Below, in pieces: positions 7,394 through 14,660 of a stretch of 15,590 bases of DNA (its first letter is position 1; every line of letters begins with the position of its first letter). Source of the stretch: Candidatus Cloacimonadota bacterium (GTDB lineage Bacteria; Cloacimonadota; Cloacimonadia; Cloacimonadales; TCS61); NCBI GenBank assembly GCA_016931665.1, contig JAFGEH010000149.1, positions 1 to 15,590 of the forward strand, written 5' to 3'. Made by a program: the position numbers and the translations under genes. The notes below the pieces were generated by a model. The model was given only the letters and a program-made list of their open reading frames with translations, was not told the origin of the DNA and made no database searches.

Positions 7394-8312
7394 GGGATTG
7401 AAAACAAACTTCTTAGGTGTTGAGTTAGCATCACCGCTTGTCCTGCCGGCCGGAGTGATGGGTATGTCCTATTCCGGCTTGAAGATCTGTGTGGAAAATG
7501 GGGCCGGGATAGTCACCAGCAAATCTTTAACAAAGCTTCCCCGTTCCGGGCATGAAGGCCCGGTCATGGCAGAAGTACCGGGCGGATTCCTGAACTGCAT
7601 GGGATTATGCAATCCCGGCCTTGAGGAAGGCCTGGCTGAAATAGCTGAATTTAAAAAACTCTCTACAACTCCCCTGATCGTTAGTATTTTTGCTACCGGC
7701 AGAGAGGAGTTCACGGAATTAACCCTGGCTGCCAACCGTTCTTCCGCTGATTTTCTGGAACTCAACCTTTCCTGTCCCAACGTCTTCGATGAATTCGGCA
7801 TTCCTCTGGCAGCTTCCCGGGAGCAGGTTTTCGAAATTGTCAGAGCTGTTAAGGAAGTCAGCCGACTGCCGGTAATTGCTAAATTATCCCCGAATGTTTT
7901 AAGCATAACCGATATCGCCCTGGCAGCCGAAGCAGCCGGAGCTGATGCCCTGTGCCTGATCAACACTCTGGGTCCGGGTATGCTCATCGATATCTATGCC
8001 CGTAAACCAGTTCTGTACAACCGCTTCGGCGGTTTGTCCGGACCCTGCCTTAAACCCATCGCCCTCAAACTGATCTATGAGGTTTACTCCAGTGTAAAGA
8101 TTCCAATTATCGGTATGGGCGGTATCCAGAGCGGCCAGGATGCGGTCGAGATGAAGATGGCGGGAGCATCGGTCATCGGAATAGGAACTGCCATCTATTA
8201 TCACGGACTGGAGATATTCAACCGGGTTAACCAGGAGATCCGGGATTTTCTGGAGGAAAGCGGTTATGAATCATGGCAGGCCATTCCGGCGCTGGACAAA
8301 ATTCGGGATTGA
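7386..8312 (+). CDS. pyrD: Dihydroorotate dehydrogenase, class 1B catalytic subunit
   Basis: This FMN subunit oxidises dihydroorotate to orotate and passes electrons through PyrK to NAD+. The 308 aa fit class 1B. Motifs include TSKSLTKLPRSGHEGP (44-59), GGFLNCMGLCNPG (66-78) for FMN and substrate, and NLSCPNV (127-133), where the catalytic base is Cys-130; class 2 enzymes use Ser. Further motifs are IAKLSPN (164-170), GGLSGPCLKPIALK (215-228) and the phosphate-binding IIGMGGIQSG (241-250). PyrK follows after a few bases, which confirms the 1B type. The ATG at 7386 is the only plausible start; an in-frame stop lies at 7329 and the ribosome binding site is weak. It is the first gene of the pyr run. 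Confidence 0.96.
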   Translation: MCKGLKTNFLGVELASPLVLPAGVMGMSYSGLKICVENGAGIVTSKSLTKLPRSGHEGPVMAEVPGGFLNCMGLCNPGLEEGLAEIAEFKKLSTTPLIVSIFATGREEFTELTLAANRSSADFLELNLSCPNVFDEFGIPLAASREQVFEIVRAVKEVSRLPVIAKLSPNVLSITDIALAAEAAGADALCLINTLGPGMLIDIYARKPVLYNRFGGLSGPCLKPIALKLIYEVYSSVKIPIIGMGGIQSGQDAVEMKMAGASVIGIGTAIYYHGLEIFNRVNQEIRDFLEESGYESWQAIPALDKIRD

Positions 8313-8316
8313 GGAG
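8311..8316 (+). promoter_or_regulatory. Ribosome binding site deciding the pyrK start
   Basis: GAGGAG overlaps the pyrD stop and ends 5 nt before TTG 8322. The alternative GTG at 8316 overlaps the site itself and cannot use it. Confidence 0.65.
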
Positions 8317-8321
8317 TGGTA

Positions 8322-9128
8322 TTGGATAAAAGGGTAACCCTGAGAATAGCTGATATCGTTAAGGAATGTAGTGATGTGCGTACTTATATATTCCAGCACC
8401 CGCTTGCGGCTCTACCCGGCCAGTTCATTATGCTCACTGATTTTGCCGGGGGAGAGAAGCCATTTTCGCTGGCCTGGTGTAATGATCAGGAGTTTGCCGT
8501 AACGGTGAAAGCAGTAGGCCCTTTCACCCAGCGCCTGGCCACTAAGGCTGCCGGGGATATAGTGTCTATAAGAGGGGCTTTCGGCTCCTCTTTTTTTATT
8601 TCCCGGCATCGGGCTCTGCTGGTGGGAGGCGGATATGGTACCCCACCCCTGTATTTTCTGGCTCGCCGTTTACTGGAAGCAGGAGCAGAAGTTACAGTGG
8701 TAAATGGCGCCCGGAGAAGTGATGACCTGCTGTTCTGTGACCGTTTCCGCCGACTGGGAGTTGAATATCACAATATTACCGATACCGGGGGCTCAGGCAG
8801 GGAAGGAACATCTGTGAACCTGGCCGGGGAATTGCTGAAAACCAGCAAATTCGATTACGTCTATACAGCTGGCCCGGAATTGATGATGAAATCATTAATA
8901 GCCCTGCTGCAGGATCAGCCCTGTCAATTCCTGATGGAAAGATACATGAAATGCGCCATCGGCATTTGCGGTAACTGTACGGTTGACCCACTGGGATTAC
9001 GTTTATGCGTGGAAGGTCCAGTTCTGAACAGGGAACAGGTAGAAAGGATAACAGAATTCGGGGTCTATCACCGCGATGCTGCCGGCCACCGGATAAAATT
9101 TACCGATCGGGGAGAGAAAATTACATGA
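8322..9128 (+). CDS. pyrK: Dihydroorotate dehydrogenase electron transfer subunit
   Basis: PyrK carries FAD and a 2Fe-2S cluster and links PyrD to NAD+. From TTG 8322 it has 268 aa. An FAD-binding domain comes first, with PGQFIML (about 32-38) and EKPFSLAW (45-52). A nucleotide-binding stretch LLVGGGYGTPPLYFLARRL follows (about 99-117). The cluster cysteines are C211, C216, C219 and C229 (YMKCAIGICGNC, then GLRLC). The last spacing, 9 residues, is shorter than the 14 I recall for the Lactococcus protein; it resembles the form I recall from archaeal PyrK (CxxC, then DPxGLRxC). The TTG start is chosen for its ribosome binding site; GTG 8316 would add two residues. The stop overlaps pyrC in ATGA. 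Confidence 0.92.
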   Translation: MDKRVTLRIADIVKECSDVRTYIFQHPLAALPGQFIMLTDFAGGEKPFSLAWCNDQEFAVTVKAVGPFTQRLATKAAGDIVSIRGAFGSSFFISRHRALLVGGGYGTPPLYFLARRLLEAGAEVTVVNGARRSDDLLFCDRFRRLGVEYHNITDTGGSGREGTSVNLAGELLKTSKFDYVYTAGPELMMKSLIALLQDQPCQFLMERYMKCAIGICGNCTVDPLGLRLCVEGPVLNREQVERITEFGVYHRDAAGHRIKFTDRGEKIT

Positions 9129-10402
9129 GCAGGATCCTGTGGAAGCACTGTCGAACTTCCGAACACGAAATGGTGAATATACTTATTCAGGGGCAGAAGA
9201 TTATCTCTGTGGGAAGTGATGAACCGCGGGCAGATGAGATTTTTGATCTCTCCGGGAAAATCGTTTTACCCGGTATGATAGATCCTCATGTCCACATGCG
9301 CGATCTGGGCCAGAAAGATAAGGAAGACTGGACCAGCGGCAGCCGGGCAGCCCTGGCCGGGGGAGTAACCACTGTCTTCGATATGCCTAATACGGTTCCT
9401 GCCACTCTGGATCCGGAAACTCTGGAACTGAAAAGGAAGTTCGCCGAAAAATCAGATATTAATTATAAATTTTATCTTGGTGCAACTGAAGGTAATCTTG
9501 ATTCCCTGCAAGCTATACTCAGAAAAAATCCGGATGATGTTGCCGGGATCAAGGTTTTTTTAGCAGCTTCCAGCAGCAGAGAAGTAATTACCAACCGCGA
9601 AACACTGGTTGCTGTCTGCCGTCTGGCCAGAGAATACGACAGGATAGTTTGTGTTCATACTGAGCTGCAGGAATGCATTGATATCTGGCAGGCCAGCACG
9701 CTCGAACCGCTGGCAGTAAATCATCATCTGCTCCGGAACCGGGTGTGCGCTATTGAAGGAACTAAAATATGCCTGGATATCGCCAATGAAATCAAGTGCA
9801 AACTCTATATCGCCCATGTGACCACGGAAGAAGAAATTGAATTGATCAGGGTTTTCAAGAATGATAATCGGATCTACTGTGAAGTGACCCCCCATCATTT
9901 ACTGCTGGAACATACCATACTGGAAAAAATTGGCAATATTGGCAAAGTTAATCCTCCCTTGCGTACGGAAAGAGATCTCGCTGCCCTCTGGCAGGGTATC
10001 GAGGATGGCACAGTAGATACAGTCGGCAGCGATCATGCTCCTCATCTGCTTAGCGAGAAGGGAAAACCTTATCAGCAGGCTCCTGCGGGGTTCCCTGGAT
10101 TGGAAACAACCCTGCCTCTGCTGATCAATGAATTTAATCAGAACCGGCTCGATCTGCAGCAGATTGCCAGGCTGACGTCAGGTAATGCCGCTCGAATCTT
10201 CGATCTGAAAGAAAAAGGAAGAATCGAACCGGGCTGTTCAGCTGATCTCTCAGTTATAGACCCGGCAGCCATTTACCGGGTGGATCCGGAAAAATTTGCT
10301 TCCAGGGCGAGATTCTCGCCTTTTGCCGGCCGGGAATTATACGGGAAGGTCGAGATGACAATGGTCAATGGCAGCATAAAATTCAGAGGAGATGGAAAAT
10401 GA
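9125..10402 (+). CDS. pyrC: Dihydroorotase
   Basis: PyrC closes carbamoyl aspartate to dihydroorotate. From ATG 9125 it has 425 aa, matching the long bacterial/CAD-like dihydroorotase class and not the shorter E. coli type (about 348). Metal ligands visible are DPHVHMRD (H55, H57), the carboxylated Lys in GIKVFLA (K143), VHTE (H178), IAHVTT (H231) and the catalytic Asp in GSDHAPH (D303). MPNT (87-90) and GFPGLET (322-328) are also typical. The set is complete, so activity is expected, unlike the inactive PyrC' partners of some ATCases. The frame is open further upstream, to 9005 inside pyrK, but the ATGA overlap and GGGGAG at 9109-9114 support 9125. It overlaps pyrE-pyrF by 4 nt at its end. 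Confidence 0.95.
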   Translation: MSRILWKHCRTSEHEMVNILIQGQKIISVGSDEPRADEIFDLSGKIVLPGMIDPHVHMRDLGQKDKEDWTSGSRAALAGGVTTVFDMPNTVPATLDPETLELKRKFAEKSDINYKFYLGATEGNLDSLQAILRKNPDDVAGIKVFLAASSSREVITNRETLVAVCRLAREYDRIVCVHTELQECIDIWQASTLEPLAVNHHLLRNRVCAIEGTKICLDIANEIKCKLYIAHVTTEEEIELIRVFKNDNRIYCEVTPHHLLLEHTILEKIGNIGKVNPPLRTERDLAALWQGIEDGTVDTVGSDHAPHLLSEKGKPYQQAPAGFPGLETTLPLLINEFNQNRLDLQQIARLTSGNAARIFDLKEKGRIEPGCSADLSVIDPAAIYRVDPEKFASRARFSPFAGRELYGKVEMTMVNGSIKFRGDGK

Positions 10403-11772
10403 GCAAAGAGGAGTTCATTCTTCAGCTACAGGAAACCGGAGTGATAAAATTTGGTAAATTCATTCTGAAAAGCGGTATGGAATCGCCTTTTTATATTGAT
10501 CTCAGGGATATGATCTCATCTCCACCCTTACTGGAAACTGCTGCGGAAATGTTAACTGCCCGGATCAGGCACCTGGATTTCGATGTGATCACCGGTATCC
10601 CTTATACAGCCCTGCCCCTGGCTTCCCTCGTCGCTGCCCGCCTGCATAAACCACTCATCTTTATGCGCAAGGAAGAAAAGGCCTACGGGACAGGCAAAGA
10701 TATCATCGGGAAATATGAAGCAGGAGCAAGATGCGTGGTCATAGACGATCTAATCACCACGGGGGGCAGCAAGATAGAAACTGCGGAACTTCTGGTAAAG
10801 GCCGGACTGGTAGTGAAAGATTTTGTAGTGATTATCGACCGTAGTGCCCGGGGGGCTCAGGAACTTGAACAGGCAGGATACAAGCTGCACAGCCTGATGA
10901 CCCTGGAAGAGATGCTTGGTATTTTACAGGAAAATTACGCCATCAGCCGGTGTCAGGCTAATGAAGTGCGGGAATTTACCCGAAAGCTTAATGATACAGC
11001 GCAAGCCGCACCAGAGATGTTTCCGGGTAATATCCTGACCATCAGGCTGCAGGAGCTGATGAGGAAAAAGAGATCAAACCTGGTCCTCTCGCTGGATGTC
11101 ACCTCCCGGCAGGATTTCTTTGCTATCCTGGATCAGACAGCTGAACAGATAGTCCTGTTAAAGACCCATGCCGATATCATTAGCGATTTCGACGGCAGCT
11201 TTATTACCCGCCTGCAGGAATATGCCCTGAAATACGACTTCATGATCTTCGAGGACAGGAAGTTTGCGGATATCGGCAACACGGTCCGCCACCAGTACCG
11301 GGGGGGGATTTACCGGATTTCTGAGTGGGCGGATTTCGTAACGGTGCATGTTCTTCCCGGACCGGGAATTCTAAAGGGATTATTCGATGGCCTCACTGAG
11401 AGAAGCTGCTTCATCCTGGCCCGGATGTCTTCTGCCGGCAATCTGATCAACGAGACTTATACCCGCAAGGCCCTGGAGATCGGGCGCAGTAACCCGGATG
11501 TAGTGTCCGGGTTTATTGGCCATGGCAGCAATGTGGAAGATATCAGGAGTTTCCGCCGGAAAATTCCGGCCGGTATGTTGCTGATGATGCCCGGAGTTCA
11601 GCTGGAAGCCGGACAGGATGATCTGGGCCAGCAGTATCTGACGGTAGAGGATGCCATACGGGGAGGAGCTGACTGTGTTATCGTTGGCCGTGGTATCTAT
11701 AGAGCCCCGGATCCCGGAGCTGCAGCTGCTGTCTACCGGGAACGGGCCTGGAATGAGTACGAACGAAGATAA
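10399..11772 (+). CDS. pyrEF: Bifunctional UMP synthase: orotate phosphoribosyltransferase fused to OMP decarboxylase
   Basis: One 457-aa chain carries the last two steps to UMP. Residues 1 to about 180 are the phosphoribosyltransferase, with the PRPP loop VVIDDLITTGGSK (113-125) and KEEKAYGTGK (91-100). A linker of about 30 residues leads to the decarboxylase (about 213-457), with LSLDVTS (D233), LLKTHADI (K255), the catalytic network in FEDRKFADIGNT (D286, K288, D291), PGVQLEAGQDDLGQQY (398-413) and IVGRGIY (428-434). Most bacterial PyrF proteins have DLKFHDIPNT here; this one carries the eukaryotic form, in the eukaryotic domain order. There is no frameshift or internal stop. It starts in an ATGA overlap with pyrC. 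No separate pyrE or pyrF is seen. Confidence 0.96.
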   Translation: MSKEEFILQLQETGVIKFGKFILKSGMESPFYIDLRDMISSPPLLETAAEMLTARIRHLDFDVITGIPYTALPLASLVAARLHKPLIFMRKEEKAYGTGKDIIGKYEAGARCVVIDDLITTGGSKIETAELLVKAGLVVKDFVVIIDRSARGAQELEQAGYKLHSLMTLEEMLGILQENYAISRCQANEVREFTRKLNDTAQAAPEMFPGNILTIRLQELMRKKRSNLVLSLDVTSRQDFFAILDQTAEQIVLLKTHADIISDFDGSFITRLQEYALKYDFMIFEDRKFADIGNTVRHQYRGGIYRISEWADFVTVHVLPGPGILKGLFDGLTERSCFILARMSSAGNLINETYTRKALEIGRSNPDVVSGFIGHGSNVEDIRSFRRKIPAGMLLMMPGVQLEAGQDDLGQQYLTVEDAIRGGADCVIVGRGIYRAPDPGAAAAVYRERAWNEYERR

Positions 11773-11790
11773 ATCATAGCAGGAGAGATT

Positions 11791-12696
11791 ATGAAAGACT
11801 TAATTTCCATGAGAGATCTGGATAGAGACCAGATATTACATTTCATGGATATCGCAGCGCAGATCGAACAAGGCGATCTGATTCCCGATATGAAACACAA
11901 GCTGGCTGCTCTGCTTTTTTTTGAGCCTTCTACCAGAACCCATTTCAGTTTTGCCACGGCCATGAAGAAACTGGGAGGACAAACCATCACCATGAGGGGA
12001 ACTGCCTCTACTTCGGTACAGAAAGGAGAAACCTTTGCCGATACCCTGAAAACCGTTGCCCAGTACGCTGATATCATCGTGATGCGCACGGCTGTGGAAG
12101 GCTCCGCCCGTTATGCCTCTGAAGTTGTGGATATTCCGGTGGTTAATGCCGGAGACGGTGCTAATCAACATCCTACCCAGGCCCTGCTTGACCTTTATTC
12201 CATTATGAAAACTCAGGGTACTTTGGAAAATCTGACCATCGGAGTGGTGGGCGACCTGAAGTTCGGACGCACCGTTCATTCCCTGGTGCAGGCTATGTCC
12301 GATTTCACACCCCGGTTCTATTTTATTTCACCTTCTCACCTGCGGATGCCTTCTTATATACTGGAAGATCTCAAGGCAAAAAAAGTCTGGTATAAGGAGA
12401 TCAGCGATGCCGAAGAACACATCAACGATCTCGACATCATGTATGTTACCAGAATCCAGAAAGAAAGATTTACCGATCCGGAAGAGTATGAAAAGGTCAA
12501 GAACGCCTATATAATTACCAGAGATATGCTCTCTGGAGTTAAGGATAATTTCCGCCTAATGCATCCTCTGCCCAGGGTTAACGAAATTTCTACAGACATT
12601 GACAGCACAGAATATGCCTATTATTTTCAACAGGCAAAAAACGGGGTCTATATGCGACAGGCCATTTTAACCCTCCTGCTGGGAGGTGAAAAATGA
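11791..12696 (+). CDS. pyrB: Aspartate carbamoyltransferase catalytic subunit
   Basis: PyrB joins carbamoyl phosphate and aspartate, the committed step. It has 301 aa, slightly shorter than the E. coli chain (311). The carbamoyl phosphate loop reads FEPSTRTHFSF (44-54): Ser, Thr, Arg and Thr are kept, but the following residue is His (51) where Arg is usual, and the later Glu is Ala. Other active-site parts are present: STSVQKGE (73-80, the loop reaching in from the next subunit), R99, HPTQ (127-130), KFGRTVHS (157-164), RIQKER (221-226) and HPLPR (258-262). A GGAGAG site precedes the ATG, and the gap to pyrEF is 18 nt. pyrI follows in an ATGA overlap, so a regulated holoenzyme is expected. 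Confidence 0.96.
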   Translation: MKDLISMRDLDRDQILHFMDIAAQIEQGDLIPDMKHKLAALLFFEPSTRTHFSFATAMKKLGGQTITMRGTASTSVQKGETFADTLKTVAQYADIIVMRTAVEGSARYASEVVDIPVVNAGDGANQHPTQALLDLYSIMKTQGTLENLTIGVVGDLKFGRTVHSLVQAMSDFTPRFYFISPSHLRMPSYILEDLKAKKVWYKEISDAEEHINDLDIMYVTRIQKERFTDPEEYEKVKNAYIITRDMLSGVKDNFRLMHPLPRVNEISTDIDSTEYAYYFQQAKNGVYMRQAILTLLLGGEK

Positions 12697-13142
12697 AGCA
12701 GATCAAAGTTAACGCTATCAAAGACGGAACAGTCATCGACCATATAGCTGCCGGCAAGGGTCTGAAGGTGATTGGAATCCTGAATCTTCCGGAATCCGAT
12801 GTAGTGATGATCGGTATGAACCTTGCCAGTAACAAGATCGGCCGCAAGGATATTCTTAAGATCGAGAATAAGGAGCTTACTCAGGAAGAGGTAAACCGCA
12901 TCGCCCTCATTTCTCCTCATGCCACCATGATCATTATCAAGGATTATGAGGTTGTACAGAAACATTCCCTAGAATTGCCGGGCTATATCGAGAAACTGAT
13001 CATCTGCCCCAATCCCAAATGTGTGACCAATATAGAAATAATAGAATCCAAATTTCAGATAATCGATGAAAAACCGGCTGCTGTTCGCTGTGTGTATTGT
13101 GAAAAGAAATATGGTATCGATGAAGTGAAAGTGAAGATTTAG
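12693..13142 (+). CDS. pyrI: Aspartate carbamoyltransferase regulatory subunit
   Basis: PyrI binds nucleotide effectors and, through a zinc domain, the catalytic trimers. The 149 aa match the family (about 150). The nucleotide domain holds DGTVIDHI (11-18) and GRKDILKIEN (50-59). The zinc cysteines are C105, C110, C133 and C136 (CPNPKC and CVYC), the same spacing pattern as in E. coli. The first 4 nt overlap pyrB, which fits equal production for a c6r6 holoenzyme. Feedback control by CTP and activation by ATP are the usual behaviour, but effector specificity cannot be read from this sequence. Confidence 0.97.
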   Translation: MKQIKVNAIKDGTVIDHIAAGKGLKVIGILNLPESDVVMIGMNLASNKIGRKDILKIENKELTQEEVNRIALISPHATMIIIKDYEVVQKHSLELPGYIEKLIICPNPKCVTNIEIIESKFQIIDEKPAAVRCVYCEKKYGIDEVKVKI

Positions 13143-13151
13143 GGAGGATTC

Positions 13152-14651
13152 ATGGCTCACAGGATTATTTTTGAACCATCCCGGACCCTGATGGAATTCC
13201 GGTTGCTGCCGGGCTTAACCACGGCTAAAAGTGCACCTTCCGAAATATCCCTGCGGACTCCCCTGGTTTATTCCGAAAACGAAGATAAAAAGCTGTTTCT
13301 GAATATTCCCCTGGTTGCCGCAGCCATGCAGTCCGTATCCGGAACCAGAATGGGCATTGAGCTGGCCCTTCTGGGAGGGCTGGCCTTTATATTCTGTTCC
13401 CAGCCAATAGCTGCTCAGGCCAGAATGATCTTCAAGATCAAGAATTACAAGGCGGGTTTTGTCCTGCCCCGTACTATGTCACCCGGCATGAAGATCAGTG
13501 AAATGTTCAGGATTCGGCAGGAGACCGGCTATTCCACTTTTCCGGTGGTGGATGATCAGGATGTGTTCGTCGGCCTCATTACCAAATGGGATTATGATAT
13601 CTCGCTGCATGGTGATTATACTGTGGCGGACAGAATGATCTCCCGTTCTAATATCGAGGTGGGAGTTAATATTACCAATCTCAAGGAAGCCAACAACATC
13701 CTGCTGGAAAGCCATAAATCAGTTCTGCCCATCCTCGATGAGCAGGGACGACTGCAATCGTTGGTCTTCCGGAAAGATATAATCGATCATTTGAATAATC
13801 CGCTGGAAGTGCATGACGAGAAGAAGAGACTGTTATCCGCCGCTGCGGTTAATACTCATGATTATCAGCAGCGGGTTCCGGCCCTGGTCGAGGCCGGAGT
13901 TGATGTTCTGGCCATAGATTCTTCAGATGGGCATACCAGCTATCAGCAGGAGACCATTCACTGGATCAGGGATAATTATCCTTCTATTCCCGTAATTGGC
14001 GGGAATATCATCACTCGGGAAGGTTTTCGTTTTCTGGTTGAATCTGGCGCCGGAGCAGTGAAAGTTGGCATGGGCGGCGGTTCAATCTGTATTACACAGG
14101 AACAGAAAGGCACCGGCCGCGGTTTGGCCACCAGCATTATCGAAGTAGCTGCAGAGCGGGAGAACTATTTCAAAGAAACCGGGAAATATATTCCTCTGGT
14201 AGCGGATGGTGGAGTTACAACCACCAAGGATATCACTATTGCCCTGGCTCTGGGCGCGGATTACGTGATGATGGGACGTTATTTTGCCCGTATGGAGGAA
14301 TCTCCCACCGAGAAGATCGTTGTGAACAACCGGGTGATGAAACCATATTGGGGAGAAGGCTCGGCCCGGGCCCGGGAATGGAAGAAATTGCGTTATCATC
14401 AGTCCCAGTTTGTGGAAGGAGTGGAAGGTCTGGTTGAATACGTAGGCAGATTGCGTGATAATCTGGAAGAAACCCTCTCCAAGATCAAGGCTTCCCTGTC
14501 AACCTGCGGAGTTAAAACAATCGGCGAATTCCATGAAAAGGCTGAACTCGAACTGGTATCTGCCCTTTCCATCCGGGAAGGTAAGGTACATGATATCTAT
14601 CAGGGGACAGACTCACAGGAAACAAAAGAATACCGGGAACTGGATTCCTGA
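13152..14651 (+). CDS. guaB: IMP dehydrogenase, non-canonical clostridial-type branch
   Basis: The enzyme oxidises IMP to XMP with NAD+, the branch to GMP. At 499 aa it is slightly longer than the usual 485-490. The barrel starts near residue 20 and is interrupted by two CBS motifs (about 105-215). The catalytic Cys lies in GGGSICIT (C313), where canonical enzymes have GPGSICTT; the loop runs on as QEQKGTGRGLATS. ADGGVTTTKD (351-360) and GADYVMMGRYFA (368-379) bind the IMP phosphate. The flap region has YWGEGSARA (399-407) and a possible catalytic Arg-Tyr at 414-415, followed by EGVEG. A C-terminal stretch (about 440-499) resembles what I recall of Lachnospiraceae homologues. A GMP reductase is unlikely because of the CBS pair and flap. 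AGGGAGG precedes the ATG. Confidence 0.88.
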   Translation: MAHRIIFEPSRTLMEFRLLPGLTTAKSAPSEISLRTPLVYSENEDKKLFLNIPLVAAAMQSVSGTRMGIELALLGGLAFIFCSQPIAAQARMIFKIKNYKAGFVLPRTMSPGMKISEMFRIRQETGYSTFPVVDDQDVFVGLITKWDYDISLHGDYTVADRMISRSNIEVGVNITNLKEANNILLESHKSVLPILDEQGRLQSLVFRKDIIDHLNNPLEVHDEKKRLLSAAAVNTHDYQQRVPALVEAGVDVLAIDSSDGHTSYQQETIHWIRDNYPSIPVIGGNIITREGFRFLVESGAGAVKVGMGGGSICITQEQKGTGRGLATSIIEVAAERENYFKETGKYIPLVADGGVTTTKDITIALALGADYVMMGRYFARMEESPTEKIVVNNRVMKPYWGEGSARAREWKKLRYHQSQFVEGVEGLVEYVGRLRDNLEETLSKIKASLSTCGVKTIGEFHEKAELELVSALSIREGKVHDIYQGTDSQETKEYRELDS

Positions 14652-14660
14652 GGAAGGTAT

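Noticed and set aside
7469..7987. Minus-strand open frame of 172 codons opposite pyrD
   Set aside because: It is fully covered by a clear PyrD reading frame, and its product shows no known motif.
9005..9124. Upstream extension of pyrC by 40 codons
   Set aside because: The extension lies inside pyrK in another frame and encodes nothing like a dihydroorotase N-terminus; the ATG at 9125 has ATGA coupling and a ribosome binding site.
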